Shown here: piece after piece, positions 1 through 7,292 of the stretch | Position numbering within the stretch: position 1 is the first letter of the stretch | Layout: the number at the start of each line of letters is the position of its first letter | The notes under the pieces: model-generated | What the model saw: the letters and a program-made list of their open reading frames with translations, nothing else | What the model was told of the DNA's origin: nothing | The model's database searches: none | Program-made: the position numbers and the translations under genes | NCBI RefSeq assembly: GCF_944327235.1 | Contig: NZ_CALVHE010000019.1 | Coordinates: 1-37,328, forward strand | DNA length: 37,328 nucleotides | Source of the DNA: an uncultured Desulfovibrio sp. | GTDB lineage: Bacteria > Desulfobacterota > Desulfovibrionia > Desulfovibrionales > Desulfovibrionaceae | Direction of reading: 5' to 3'

Positions 1-246
1 CTGATCGATAACGGCAGCGTGGGCGGCGATATCTACGGCGGTCAGACGGCAGGAGGCGGCAGCGCCAGCAACAACACCATCGCCGTGGTGCAGGGCGGTC
101 AGGTAGGCGGCGATCTGGTGGGCGGCAGTCTCCAAGGCACAGGAGACGCCTCGCACAACACCATTCTGATCAATGACGGCAGCGTGGGCGGCGATATCTA
201 CGGCGGACAGACGGCAGAAGGCGGCAGTGCGACCGGCAACAGCATC
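1..246 (+). repeat. Tandem passenger repeats, units of 27-28 codons
   Basis: Three units are visible (about 1-81, 82-165, 166-246). Units 1 and 3 are much closer to each other than to unit 2 at DNA level, so the higher-order period is about 165 bp (55 codons). The shared core encodes GSVGGDIYGGQT followed by a Gly/Ser/Ala stretch and an Asn-Thr/Ser-Ile motif. The array continues beyond the left edge. Confidence 0.8.
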
Positions 247-1653
247 ATCATCGGCCGACAGGCGACGTTGCCGACAAGCACCCGGCTTTTCGGCGGCACG
301 GCGGGCGGATCTGCCGTTGCGGCCCACGGCAGCGGGAACACCCTTTTTATAGACAACTGGCAAGGGACCGTTGACCGTGTGGCGGGTTTTGGCAATCTGC
401 ACTTCGTCCTGCCGGCGCCCGGGACCGCAGAGGCTGGCATTCCCATGCTGACCGTCAGCAATGCCCAGGCGGATGATTTCGACGGCACGACGGTCACAGC
501 CCAGTTGCCGGACATCATCACCGGTGGGCGCGCCCACCTTGGCGAGACGTTCGAGCTGGTGCACGACGACAGTCTGGCCATCGCCAAGGCCCACGCCAGC
601 AGCCTTATCAGCCTGCAGCATGGCTATGCCGTATTGTACGACGGGACCATCGTCAACAGCAATGATTCCATCTACATCCGTATCGACGGTTCCCGTCCCA
701 ATCCACGCGCGGGCGCGCTGACCGAGGCCCGCATCGGTGCCGCCGGCCTGCTCAATCAGGGCGGGGATCTGGTGGCCGGGGCAGCCCTGCGCGAAGCCCG
801 CTCCGCCGCGCGACAGACCGAAGGTACAGGCTGGTCTGCCTTCGCGACCATCTACGGCGGTACGGCAAGCCTGACTACCGAAACCGATGTGACGACCCGG
901 GGCCTCTCGCTCGTGACAGGTCTCGCCCGCCATGCCGAGACCGCCTGGTTGGACGTGCTGGTGGGCGCTTTTTTTGAAGCGGGCTACGGCAGCCTCAACA
1001 CAACGCGGGAAGTGACGGGCACAACGATACAAGGCAGCGGCGACACCCGGTACACGGGCGGTGGCCTGCTTGCACGGATAGATCTCATGCAGGGGCTGCT
1101 GCGGGGCCTCTATGTCGAGGGCAGCGGCCGCGCCGGCGAAGTCGCCACCACTTGGGACAGCGAAGATCTGTTGGACAATCTGGATCGCCCCGCGGATTAT
1201 GACCTGACGACACCCTATTACGGCGGTCATGCGGGTCTGGGCTATCGCCTGCCGATGGGCGAGACCTGGACGCTGGACCTCTACGGCAAGTACCTTTTCA
1301 CCCATCAGGACGGCCAGGATACCGGCATCAACGGCGACAATATCCACTTTGACGCTGTGGATTCTTCCCGTCTGCGGCTGGGAGCCCGGCTTGACGGCAG
1401 CATCCTTTCGTCGGCTTCCCTCTATATGGGGGCAGCCTGGGAATATGAATACCTCGGCACAGCCCGTGCCGCATCATGGACGAGCGATATGGGCATCCCC
1501 TCCACGGCCATGACGGGCAGCAGCGCCCTTTTCGAGCTGGGCCTTGCCGTCACGCCCGCAACAGCTCCGCTGCGACTCGATCTGGCGCTCGAGGGGGCGG
1601 CCAGCACACGGCGCAGCATCGGCGGTCGCGTCCAGCTGGTCTACGAATTCTAG
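1..1653 (+). CDS. Autotransporter, C-terminal part (passenger repeats plus beta-barrel), 5' truncated by window edge
   Basis: The frame is open from base 1, so the gene begins upstream of the window; the GTG at 19 is an internal Val codon. The visible part is about 550 codons. The first ~80 residues are Gly/Asp-rich repeats with the core VGGDIYGGQT, typical of a beta-helical surface passenger. From about base 800 to the end the sequence alternates aromatic and small residues (for example GWSAFATIYGGTASL and LDLYGKYLFTHQDG) and ends in VQLVYEF. A terminal Phe is characteristic of outer-membrane beta-barrels, and the ~280-residue length fits the autotransporter barrel family (type V secretion). 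The inferred role is display of the repeat passenger on the cell surface; its ligand is unknown. The stop codon overlaps the first base pairs of a dispersed hairpin element (1652-1801). Confidence 0.85.
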   Translation: MIDNGSVGGDIYGGQTAGGGSASNNTIAVVQGGQVGGDLVGGSLQGTGDASHNTILINDGSVGGDIYGGQTAEGGSATGNSIIIGRQATLPTSTRLFGGTAGGSAVAAHGSGNTLFIDNWQGTVDRVAGFGNLHFVLPAPGTAEAGIPMLTVSNAQADDFDGTTVTAQLPDIITGGRAHLGETFELVHDDSLAIAKAHASSLISLQHGYAVLYDGTIVNSNDSIYIRIDGSRPNPRAGALTEARIGAAGLLNQGGDLVAGAALREARSAARQTEGTGWSAFATIYGGTASLTTETDVTTRGLSLVTGLARHAETAWLDVLVGAFFEAGYGSLNTTREVTGTTIQGSGDTRYTGGGLLARIDLMQGLLRGLYVEGSGRAGEVATTWDSEDLLDNLDRPADYDLTTPYYGGHAGLGYRLPMGETWTLDLYGKYLFTHQDGQDTGINGDNIHFDAVDSSRLRLGARLDGSILSSASLYMGAAWEYEYLGTARAASWTSDMGIPSTAMTGSSALFELGLAVTPATAPLRLDLALEGAASTRRSIGGRVQLVYEF

Positions 1654-1801
1654 AGCGTTTTGCCTCTGAAAAAGCATGACGCGAGGCGGCGACACAGCGC
1701 CGCTCGGCCGAAAGCGAGCGGAAAAGCCGCGTTTTTTCCGCGAAACGACAGGCCGTATAGTTTGGAACACACAGCGTTTCAAACTGAAGATGCTTTAGAA
1801 G
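1652..1801 (+). repeat. Dispersed three-hairpin element, copy A
   Basis: This stretch aligns over its full length with 33106-33257. Shared landmarks in order: AGAGCGTTT, GCGAGGCGGC, CACAGCGCC, a GCGGAAAA...TTTTCCGC hairpin (arms 1718-1725 and 1734-1741), a GTTTGGAAC...GTTTCAAAC hairpin (arms 1760-1768 and 1776-1784, one mismatch) and a final ATGCT. The first hairpin, perfect in copy B, is degraded here. The element starts inside the stop codon of the autotransporter gene. Confidence 0.75.
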
Positions 1802-1986
1802 TCAAAAGCTGAGGCGTTGTCCGCCGGAAAGTTGATTTTTTTTCGCGTGACAAGATGCGCAGAGGAAGGAGCTGTGCGGAGAGACGAGGCACCCGATCTT
1901 TCCCGATACCGCGGCATGTGTAACGGCAGTTTTACAGCATACGGAGCAAGAGAGCCTGTCCCGACCTCATTTGACCTACTCAGTCA
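1802..1986. other. Gene-free stretch upstream of an orphan terminator
   Basis: No ORF here has a convincing ribosome-binding site or recognisable product. Because a strong terminator follows at 1987-2023, well past the autotransporter stop, the stretch could be a long 3' UTR or a small RNA. I could not find a clear -35/-10 pair to decide. Confidence 0.4.
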
Positions 1987-2023
1987 GAACCGCAGGGAGC
2001 GCGCCCCCTGCGGTTCTTTTTTT
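1987..2023 (+). terminator. Rho-independent terminator
   Basis: A perfect 11-bp inverted repeat, GAACCGCAGGG (1987-1997) and CCCTGCGGTTC (2006-2016), is followed at once by seven T residues (2017-2023). The T tract is only on the plus-strand side, so it acts on rightward transcription. It also separates the autotransporter from the convergent gene at 2062-2370. Confidence 0.9.
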
Positions 2024-2061
2024 CCGACGTGCAGCAGCGTGATCACGAAAGCGCCGCGTGG

Positions 2062-2370
2062 TTAGGCTCCCTTCTTGCCGCCGCAGATCTTGCACGGGCG
2101 ATAACCGGCAGCCCCGGCCTCTTCCGCCGTCTTGAAGACCTTGCTTGCGCTCTTGCTGTTATAATAACGGCATGACGGCATATGATAGACCTTGCTGCTC
2201 GGATTGCCGTGCAGCTCCTGCCCGATGCTTTCCCGTGCGGCCGGAGCAGCTTCCCCGGCAGGCGCGGATTTGGCGGCGGGAGCAGGCGCCCCTTGCTGGG
2301 CAGCAGGAACAAGACAGGGTGACGTCAGCAGAGCGAGCGCCGCCAGAGCGGCCAAAACATGTTTTTTCAT
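2062..2370 (-). CDS. Small exported protein with Ada-like Cys motif
   Basis: A 102-aa protein. I chose the start at 2370 because GAGGAC lies a few bases upstream and the protein then begins with a clean signal peptide (MKK, then a hydrophobic Ala/Leu stretch to about residue 24). TSPC does not fit a lipobox, so a soluble periplasmic form is more likely than a lipoprotein. Residues ~25-50 are an Ala/Pro linker. Residues ~58-97 carry VYHMPSCRYY, then EEAGAAGYRPCKIC, resembling the metal-binding Cys arrangement of the Ada N-terminal domain and of small secreted proteins that carry it alone. Four groups could bind a metal: His63, Cys67, Cys93 and Cys96. Function is unknown; metal binding is inferred. 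A good promoter sits at 2447-2475. Confidence 0.75.
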   Translation of the reverse strand: MKKHVLAALAALALLTSPCLVPAAQQGAPAPAAKSAPAGEAAPAARESIGQELHGNPSSKVYHMPSCRYYNSKSASKVFKTAEEAGAAGYRPCKICGGKKGA

Positions 2371-2446
2371 GGGTTCGTCCTCTTTTTTCCATGATGTTGA
2401 CGGGTCGTCCCGCCGGGGATACCGGCTCCAGACTCCGTGTGATACG

Positions 2447-2475
2447 AGTATATCCCCAAACCCGTTATCTGTCAG
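2447..2475 (-). promoter_or_regulatory. Sigma-70 type promoter for the small exported protein
   Basis: On the minus strand, CTGACA (2475-2470) is followed by a 17-bp spacer and TATACT (2452-2447). The inferred start is near 2440, giving a leader of about 70 nt before the start codon at 2370. Confidence 0.6.
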
Positions 2476-2781
2476 CAAGGCGGGCCATACAGGGATGTCT
2501 CCCGGCGGCGACCCGGCATTGCTCCGCTGACGGCGTCCCCCGTGCCTTTGTTCACGCGGAAGCCTGACCGCTCCGGCAAGCATCCTCTCAGAGCCTGTCC
2601 GCGCGCCAAAATGATATACGCGCCGCCATATCCGAATGTTTGACATCACTGGAAAAAATTCCTATTTTGAAAACACAGACAAATCACAATAAAAGGTAAT
2701 AAATTCCAAAAGTTAACATTATACAAACAGACAGTCATCCCCTGGGCCGCCGCTATCCCCCCCACAGCCGGAGAGACTCTG
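2476..2781. other. Intergenic region before the GGDEF gene
   Basis: No gene seen. The last ~130 bases become distinctly A+T-rich and contain TATACA-like and TTGAAA-like words, so the promoter of the downstream diguanylate cyclase probably lies here, but no single -35/-10 pair is convincing. Confidence 0.4.
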
Positions 2782-4170
2782 ATGCCCTACTACAAACGTC
2801 ATAACAGAACATGCTTGCAAACGCAGGAGGAATGCCTCTCCGGCCTGATAGCAAGCTCGTTGGACGACATCATCTACGTCAACGATCCTGAGACATATGA
2901 AGTCCTCTGGCTCAATGAGCTCTGCGGCAGCCACTTTTCCGATGAGGACATAGCAAGTCAGAAGTGCTATCAGCTCTTTCAGAATTTTGATGCTCCCTGC
3001 CCCTTTTGCCCCATGCACAAGCTTTCCCATGAAAAATTTTATATCTGGGAGCACTATAACGAAAAGATCGGCCGCTACTTCCGCGTCAAGGACAAGTTCA
3101 TCCGCTACCGGGGCAAGACGCTCCATATGGAGATAGCCACCGACATCACGGAAAGCGTCCTTGAGCAGAAGAACATAGAAAACAAACTTGCCGCGGAACA
3201 GACGCTCTTGCAATGCGTCCGCACCCTGCTGGAAGAAGAGAATTTCAATACCGCGGTGGAAAAAGCGCTCCTGCTGGCCGGACGCCTTTACGAAGCGGAT
3301 CGCTGCTACGTTTTCGAGACAAAGTATAGCCCCACCGGGGAGGATATCGTCGTGAACACCCATGAGTGGTGCGCACCGGGCGTCATCCCCCAGAAAGATC
3401 TGCTGCAAAGTGTGCCGTACGCCGTCGTTTCCCCCTGGATGGATGCCTTCGCCAGCGCCGACAGCGCCACCATCAACGACCTTGAGGAGATCCGGGATGT
3501 TTCGCCGGATCTCTATAACCTGCTCAAGCCGCAGGACATCCAGAGCGTCTTTGTCGTCCCGCTGCATATCAATGGACTGCTTTCCGGCTTCATCGGCGTG
3601 GACAATCCCCGCAACAGACAGCACGATCTGACCCTTCTACACTCTCTTGCCTACTTCATCGACAACACCATCTCCAAGACCCGCATGGCTGACGAGCTGC
3701 GCACGCTCGGTCTGCGAGATCCCCTCACAGGGCTCGGCAACCGGAACGCCTACCTTACTGCCTGCAAATCCTTTTCCGAAGCTCCGGTCCCCAAGATCGG
3801 CATAGTCTTCATCGACCTGAACGGTCTCAAGCGCATAAACGACACCTACGGTCACGAAAAAGGCGACGAATACATACAAGGCATGAGCCGCATCTTTGCC
3901 CGCCATTTCCGCAGCAGCGATATTTTCCGCATCGGCGGCGATGAATTCGTCTTTGTCTGCAGCAAGATCCGTGAGGATATCTTCCTCCTCAAGCTGGAAA
4001 GTATGCGCAAGGAATGTGAGGCCGCCTATCCGGGCGGTCTTGCTCTGGGCTATCTCTGGAAAGATTCGGCTGATCGCCTTGATGAGCTCATCCAGCAGGC
4101 CGACGAGCGCATGTATCAGGAAAAAAAGCGCATGAAGGCGCAACAGGCCCAGTCCCAATCCGCAAACTAG
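2782..4170 (+). CDS. Diguanylate cyclase, PAS-GAF-GGDEF
   Basis: A 462-aa protein that should make cyclic di-GMP from two GTP. GGAGAG precedes the ATG at 2782 with good spacing. Residues ~20-115 look like a PAS domain (DDIIYVNDPETYEVLWLN, ending in MEIATDIT), with a CPFC pair inside it that could bind metal or respond to redox state. Residues ~130-290 resemble a GAF domain. Residues ~305-460 are the GGDEF domain, starting LRDPLTGLGNRNAY; the catalytic GGDEF is intact at 385-389. An RxxD (RSSD, 377-380) lies upstream but with four rather than the usual five residues before GGDEF, so the product-inhibition site is uncertain. No membrane segment is apparent. It sits just upstream of the flagellar hook operon, so a role in motility control is plausible but not shown. 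Confidence 0.88.
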   Translation: MPYYKRHNRTCLQTQEECLSGLIASSLDDIIYVNDPETYEVLWLNELCGSHFSDEDIASQKCYQLFQNFDAPCPFCPMHKLSHEKFYIWEHYNEKIGRYFRVKDKFIRYRGKTLHMEIATDITESVLEQKNIENKLAAEQTLLQCVRTLLEEENFNTAVEKALLLAGRLYEADRCYVFETKYSPTGEDIVVNTHEWCAPGVIPQKDLLQSVPYAVVSPWMDAFASADSATINDLEEIRDVSPDLYNLLKPQDIQSVFVVPLHINGLLSGFIGVDNPRNRQHDLTLLHSLAYFIDNTISKTRMADELRTLGLRDPLTGLGNRNAYLTACKSFSEAPVPKIGIVFIDLNGLKRINDTYGHEKGDEYIQGMSRIFARHFRSSDIFRIGGDEFVFVCSKIREDIFLLKLESMRKECEAAYPGGLALGYLWKDSADRLDELIQQADERMYQEKKRMKAQQAQSQSAN

Positions 4171-4285
4171 CTGAAACGACCGGGCAGGCACATAGCGGCC
4201 GGACAGGCTGTTTTTGCCGGGAAAGTCTTGCCGTCCGCCGGATATCAGCGCGGGCAATACAGCGAAAAAACAAAATAAAGCAACT

Positions 4286-4301
4286 TGGCATATTCCTTGA
4301 A
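4286..4301 (+). promoter_or_regulatory. Sigma-54-like (-24/-12) promoter of the hook operon
   Basis: TGGCAT, five bases, then TTGAA matches the -24/-12 layout (consensus TGGCAC-N5-TTGCA) except at the C of the -12 element. The predicted start near 4312 gives a very short leader before AAGGAG (4315-4320) and the ATG at 4327. The flagellin promoter at 11938-11953 has the same architecture. Confidence 0.55.
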
Positions 4302-4326
4302 TACTTGTGGGGACAAGGAGTATGCC

Positions 4327-6324
4327 ATGCAAATTCTTCCTTCCGATTACAGCATCCAGAGTCAGGATACGGGCGCGGCCACGGCGGCATCCGCTTCCGG
4401 CAATTTCGCCGGCATTTTCCAGAGCTCGCTCGATTCCAGCGACTCCGACCCGGTGGACAACTTTCTGGATTTTGTGCATTCCGCCATTGATGCCGTCAAC
4501 CGGGGCGAGGCCGAAAACGTCAAGGAGGCCCTGGATGAAGACGAGGCCAGCGGCCCGCTGGTGGATGCGCCCTACAGTCGCCATACGCTCAATGGCGTAC
4601 TCTATACCCTGGATGAAGTGACCTTCACCAAGAAGGAACTGCAGGATCTGCGCTCCTCTCTCGTCAAGGCCGGCGCTCCCGAAGATGCGCTGAGCGGTCT
4701 GGACGCGCTCATCCAGTCGCCTGACGGCGCCATGCTGGCGCAGGTCATGGCCAGTCTGCAGATGAACAGTGCGGTGAAGCTCAGCGACAGCGACAAGGAT
4801 GCGCTCACCGGTCTGCTCAACCAGATCGACCCTTCCGGCGAACTCGCCATCAACGCTCTAGATCTCATGCAGCAGGGCAAGGGGCTCCAGGCGCTTGCCC
4901 TCATCCAGAAGACGTTCAGCGGTGCCGAGCATGGCGGTACCATCGATATTTCCCAAGATGACATGGCCACCCTTGCCAAGGGGCTTGGCCTGCCCGCTTC
5001 CGTGCAGCAGAAGCTCATGAGCAGCTTCGGCGGCGCGGACGGATTGCGCTGCACCAGCGACCAGTTCAGCAACCTCATGAACCCCGCGCGCGCCCATCTT
5101 GCCGAGATGGAAAGCAAGCAGGCCAAGCTGGACGAAGCCGCGGCCCAGACCGTGCGTCAGGTCATCAAGAAGGCTCGTGAGCGCATGGAAAAGGAAGCGC
5201 AGGCCGAATCCCTGCAAAGCCGCGAAGTGCAGCAGAGCAAGGCCATGATCGAGCGCACGGTGCAGAAGCAGACCCGTGAGAACCTCGAAGCCGCTCTTGA
5301 AGCCTCCCAGAAGGAGAACGCCGCGCGCGAACAGGCCGCCCGTTTCAGTGAGGCCGCAGGCCGCAGCGCCGACGGACGCCAGAGTGCCGCCATCAACAAG
5401 ACGGATAACGGTCTTTCCGCCACCGGCATGGGCAAGGCGGGAGAAGACGAGCAGAACGCCCGCGCCAATGCCCGCCGGGGCAATGCGGCGGACATGACCG
5501 GCCTGCGTATGCGCTACAGCGAAAGCAGCGAAGCCGCCGCCACCGAGGACGGACTGCGTCGCCTCCAGCTGGCCAAGCAGGGCCTTGAAGATGGCGATGC
5601 CGCCAAGACGGATGCCGAGCGCATCGGCCTTGTGCAGGACGCCCGCCATGCGGTCACCGCTTCCGGCGACGGTCAGAAGCAGTCCGGCATGAACGACCTT
5701 GGCGGCAATCTGCACGGCGGACAGGACAAGACGGCCGATCTTGCCGCCCAATTCCAGAACATGCGTCTTGATACGGCCCGCTTTGAGGCCACCCGTCTCG
5801 ATGCCGCGCAACAGAACCAGCAGTCTTCCCTCTCGCGTCAGGTGGGCCAGCAGGTCCAGGACGGCTTCCTGCAGGCCATGCGCAGCAATGTGCGCCGCCT
5901 CGACGTGGAACTGCATCCGGCGGAACTGGGAGCCATCACTCTGACCCTCACCATGCGCAACGGCGAAGTGAGCGCGCAGATCCGTTCCGAAAAGAGCGAG
6001 ACCGCCGAACTCGTCAGCCAGCAGCTGGAAAATATCCGCATCAATCTGGAACAGCAGGGCTTCAAGGTCGACAAGCTGGAAGTGGGCCTCCAGAACCAGC
6101 AGAAGGATCTGGCCGAAAGCAATGACAGCCAGTGGCAGAATATGCAGCAGCATAACGCCCGGCAGGAAGAAGATGCCCGCCGTGAAGAACTTGCCCACCT
6201 GCACAATCTTGCAAACCTGCGTAATTCAAGGATCTACCCGGAAGAAAACGACTTGGCACAGCCTATGCATATAATAGGTGAAACGGCAAGATATGCCACC
6301 CGCTCTCTTCATGTGGTGGCGTAA
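4327..6324 (+). CDS. fliK: Flagellar hook-length control protein
   Basis: A 665-aa protein. The start at 4327 has AAGGAG six bases upstream; the ATG at 4322 is out of frame. The C-terminal region (about residues 505-605) carries the FliK hook-length domain signature: LDVELHPAELGAITLTLTM, with LHPAELG at 529-535, then NGEVSAQIRSEK and LEVGL. The long N-terminal and central part is Ala/Gln/Glu-rich with low conservation, as expected for the ruler segment that is exported during hook growth. FliK measures the hook and switches the flagellar export gate from rod/hook to filament substrates. It is first in a fliK-flgD-flgE operon; flgD begins 23 bases after its stop. The C-terminal ~60 residues after the domain are Gln/Asn-rich and of unknown purpose. 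Confidence 0.88.
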   Translation: MQILPSDYSIQSQDTGAATAASASGNFAGIFQSSLDSSDSDPVDNFLDFVHSAIDAVNRGEAENVKEALDEDEASGPLVDAPYSRHTLNGVLYTLDEVTFTKKELQDLRSSLVKAGAPEDALSGLDALIQSPDGAMLAQVMASLQMNSAVKLSDSDKDALTGLLNQIDPSGELAINALDLMQQGKGLQALALIQKTFSGAEHGGTIDISQDDMATLAKGLGLPASVQQKLMSSFGGADGLRCTSDQFSNLMNPARAHLAEMESKQAKLDEAAAQTVRQVIKKARERMEKEAQAESLQSREVQQSKAMIERTVQKQTRENLEAALEASQKENAAREQAARFSEAAGRSADGRQSAAINKTDNGLSATGMGKAGEDEQNARANARRGNAADMTGLRMRYSESSEAAATEDGLRRLQLAKQGLEDGDAAKTDAERIGLVQDARHAVTASGDGQKQSGMNDLGGNLHGGQDKTADLAAQFQNMRLDTARFEATRLDAAQQNQQSSLSRQVGQQVQDGFLQAMRSNVRRLDVELHPAELGAITLTLTMRNGEVSAQIRSEKSETAELVSQQLENIRINLEQQGFKVDKLEVGLQNQQKDLAESNDSQWQNMQQHNARQEEDARREELAHLHNLANLRNSRIYPEENDLAQPMHIIGETARYATRSLHVVA

Positions 6325-6347
6325 GGATTGCCGGCACGGAGTGAACA

Positions 6348-7220
6348 ATGCCTGCCAATTCCATCGGTCAAGTCAATAACGAGTTCAACCAGGCCCTGGC
6401 TAACAATACGAGCGGGAGCAACCTGGACAAGGAAGCCTTCCTGTTGCTGCTGGTCACCCAGTTCCAGTATCAGGACCCGCTGAACCCCATGGACGACAAG
6501 GAATTCATCTCGCAGATGGCCCAGTTCTCGAGCCTCGAACAGATGATGAACCTGAACGAATCCATGCAGGGCATTACTGATGCCGTCAACAACCAGTCCA
6601 TGTTCAATGCTACCAGCTACATCGGTAAGTATGTGACCACGACGGGCAACGTCATCGGTAAGACGAGTTCGTCGGTGACGGGCGAAGATGGACAGGTGAC
6701 CACCACTTCCACCATTACGCCGTACTACTACACCTTCAACGGCGACGTTTCCAAGGCTACCATCCAGGTCTTCGACAACAACAACCAGCTTGTCTACACC
6801 GAAAATCTGGGCGGCATGTCGCAGTACAACAGCGACGGAACGCTGGCCGTCTACAAGTTCGCCTGGAACGGCTTGAATTCCAAGGGCGAAGCGGCGGCGG
6901 ACGGTACCTACAAGATCACGGTCTCCGGCGAAGACGGTGCGGGCAACCCCGTACTGGTAGGGACCCAGCTGGTGGCCGACCGCGTGACGGACGTGCTCCG
7001 CAACGGCTCGGAAATCATGCTCCGCCTGCAAGGTGGCCAGTACATGTCCCTGGGCGACGTGGAGCAGGTCTCCGAATCCGATCCCGAGATCTCCACGGTC
7101 CCCGGCGGGGATGACGAAGGCGATGGCGGTGACGGCGCCGACGGCGGCGATGGCACCGATGGTGGCGACGGCGGCGATGGTGAAGGTGCCGGCGAAGGTA
7201 CGGAGACCCAGAAAGTTTAA
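6348..7220 (+). CDS. flgD: Flagellar hook assembly (capping) protein with Gly-Asp tail
   Basis: A 290-aa protein with GGAG upstream of the ATG. Residues ~25-65 hold the FlgD N-terminal signature: LDKEAFLLLLVTQFQYQDPL, then NPMDDKEFISQMAQFSSLEQ. The middle (~85-235) is beta-rich, fitting the FlgD Ig-like/Tudor-like domains, with FAWNGLNSKGEAAADGTYKI typical of the family. FlgD caps the growing hook and helps FlgE subunits polymerise. The last ~35 residues are unusual: an acidic Gly-Asp low-complexity tail (7110-7202) that ordinary FlgD proteins do not have. Its neighbours fliK and flgE confirm the assignment. Confidence 0.92.
   Translation: MPANSIGQVNNEFNQALANNTSGSNLDKEAFLLLLVTQFQYQDPLNPMDDKEFISQMAQFSSLEQMMNLNESMQGITDAVNNQSMFNATSYIGKYVTTTGNVIGKTSSSVTGEDGQVTTTSTITPYYYTFNGDVSKATIQVFDNNNQLVYTENLGGMSQYNSDGTLAVYKFAWNGLNSKGEAAADGTYKITVSGEDGAGNPVLVGTQLVADRVTDVLRNGSEIMLRLQGGQYMSLGDVEQVSESDPEISTVPGGDDEGDGGDGADGGDGTDGGDGGDGEGAGEGTETQKV
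7110..7202 (+). repeat. Low-complexity GGC/GAT repeat encoding the FlgD Gly-Asp tail
   Basis: Degenerate short tandem repeats of GGCGAT/GGTGAC type encode DGGDG units from about residue 255 to the end of FlgD. Slippage at such a tract could change tail length without changing the frame, because the units are multiples of three. Confidence 0.7.
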
Positions 7221-7292
7221 CCCTGTTATTCAGAGGCGGTGCACGGCCGCCTGAACAATATAACCGCAGAAGTTTATTTACGGAGGAAAATC

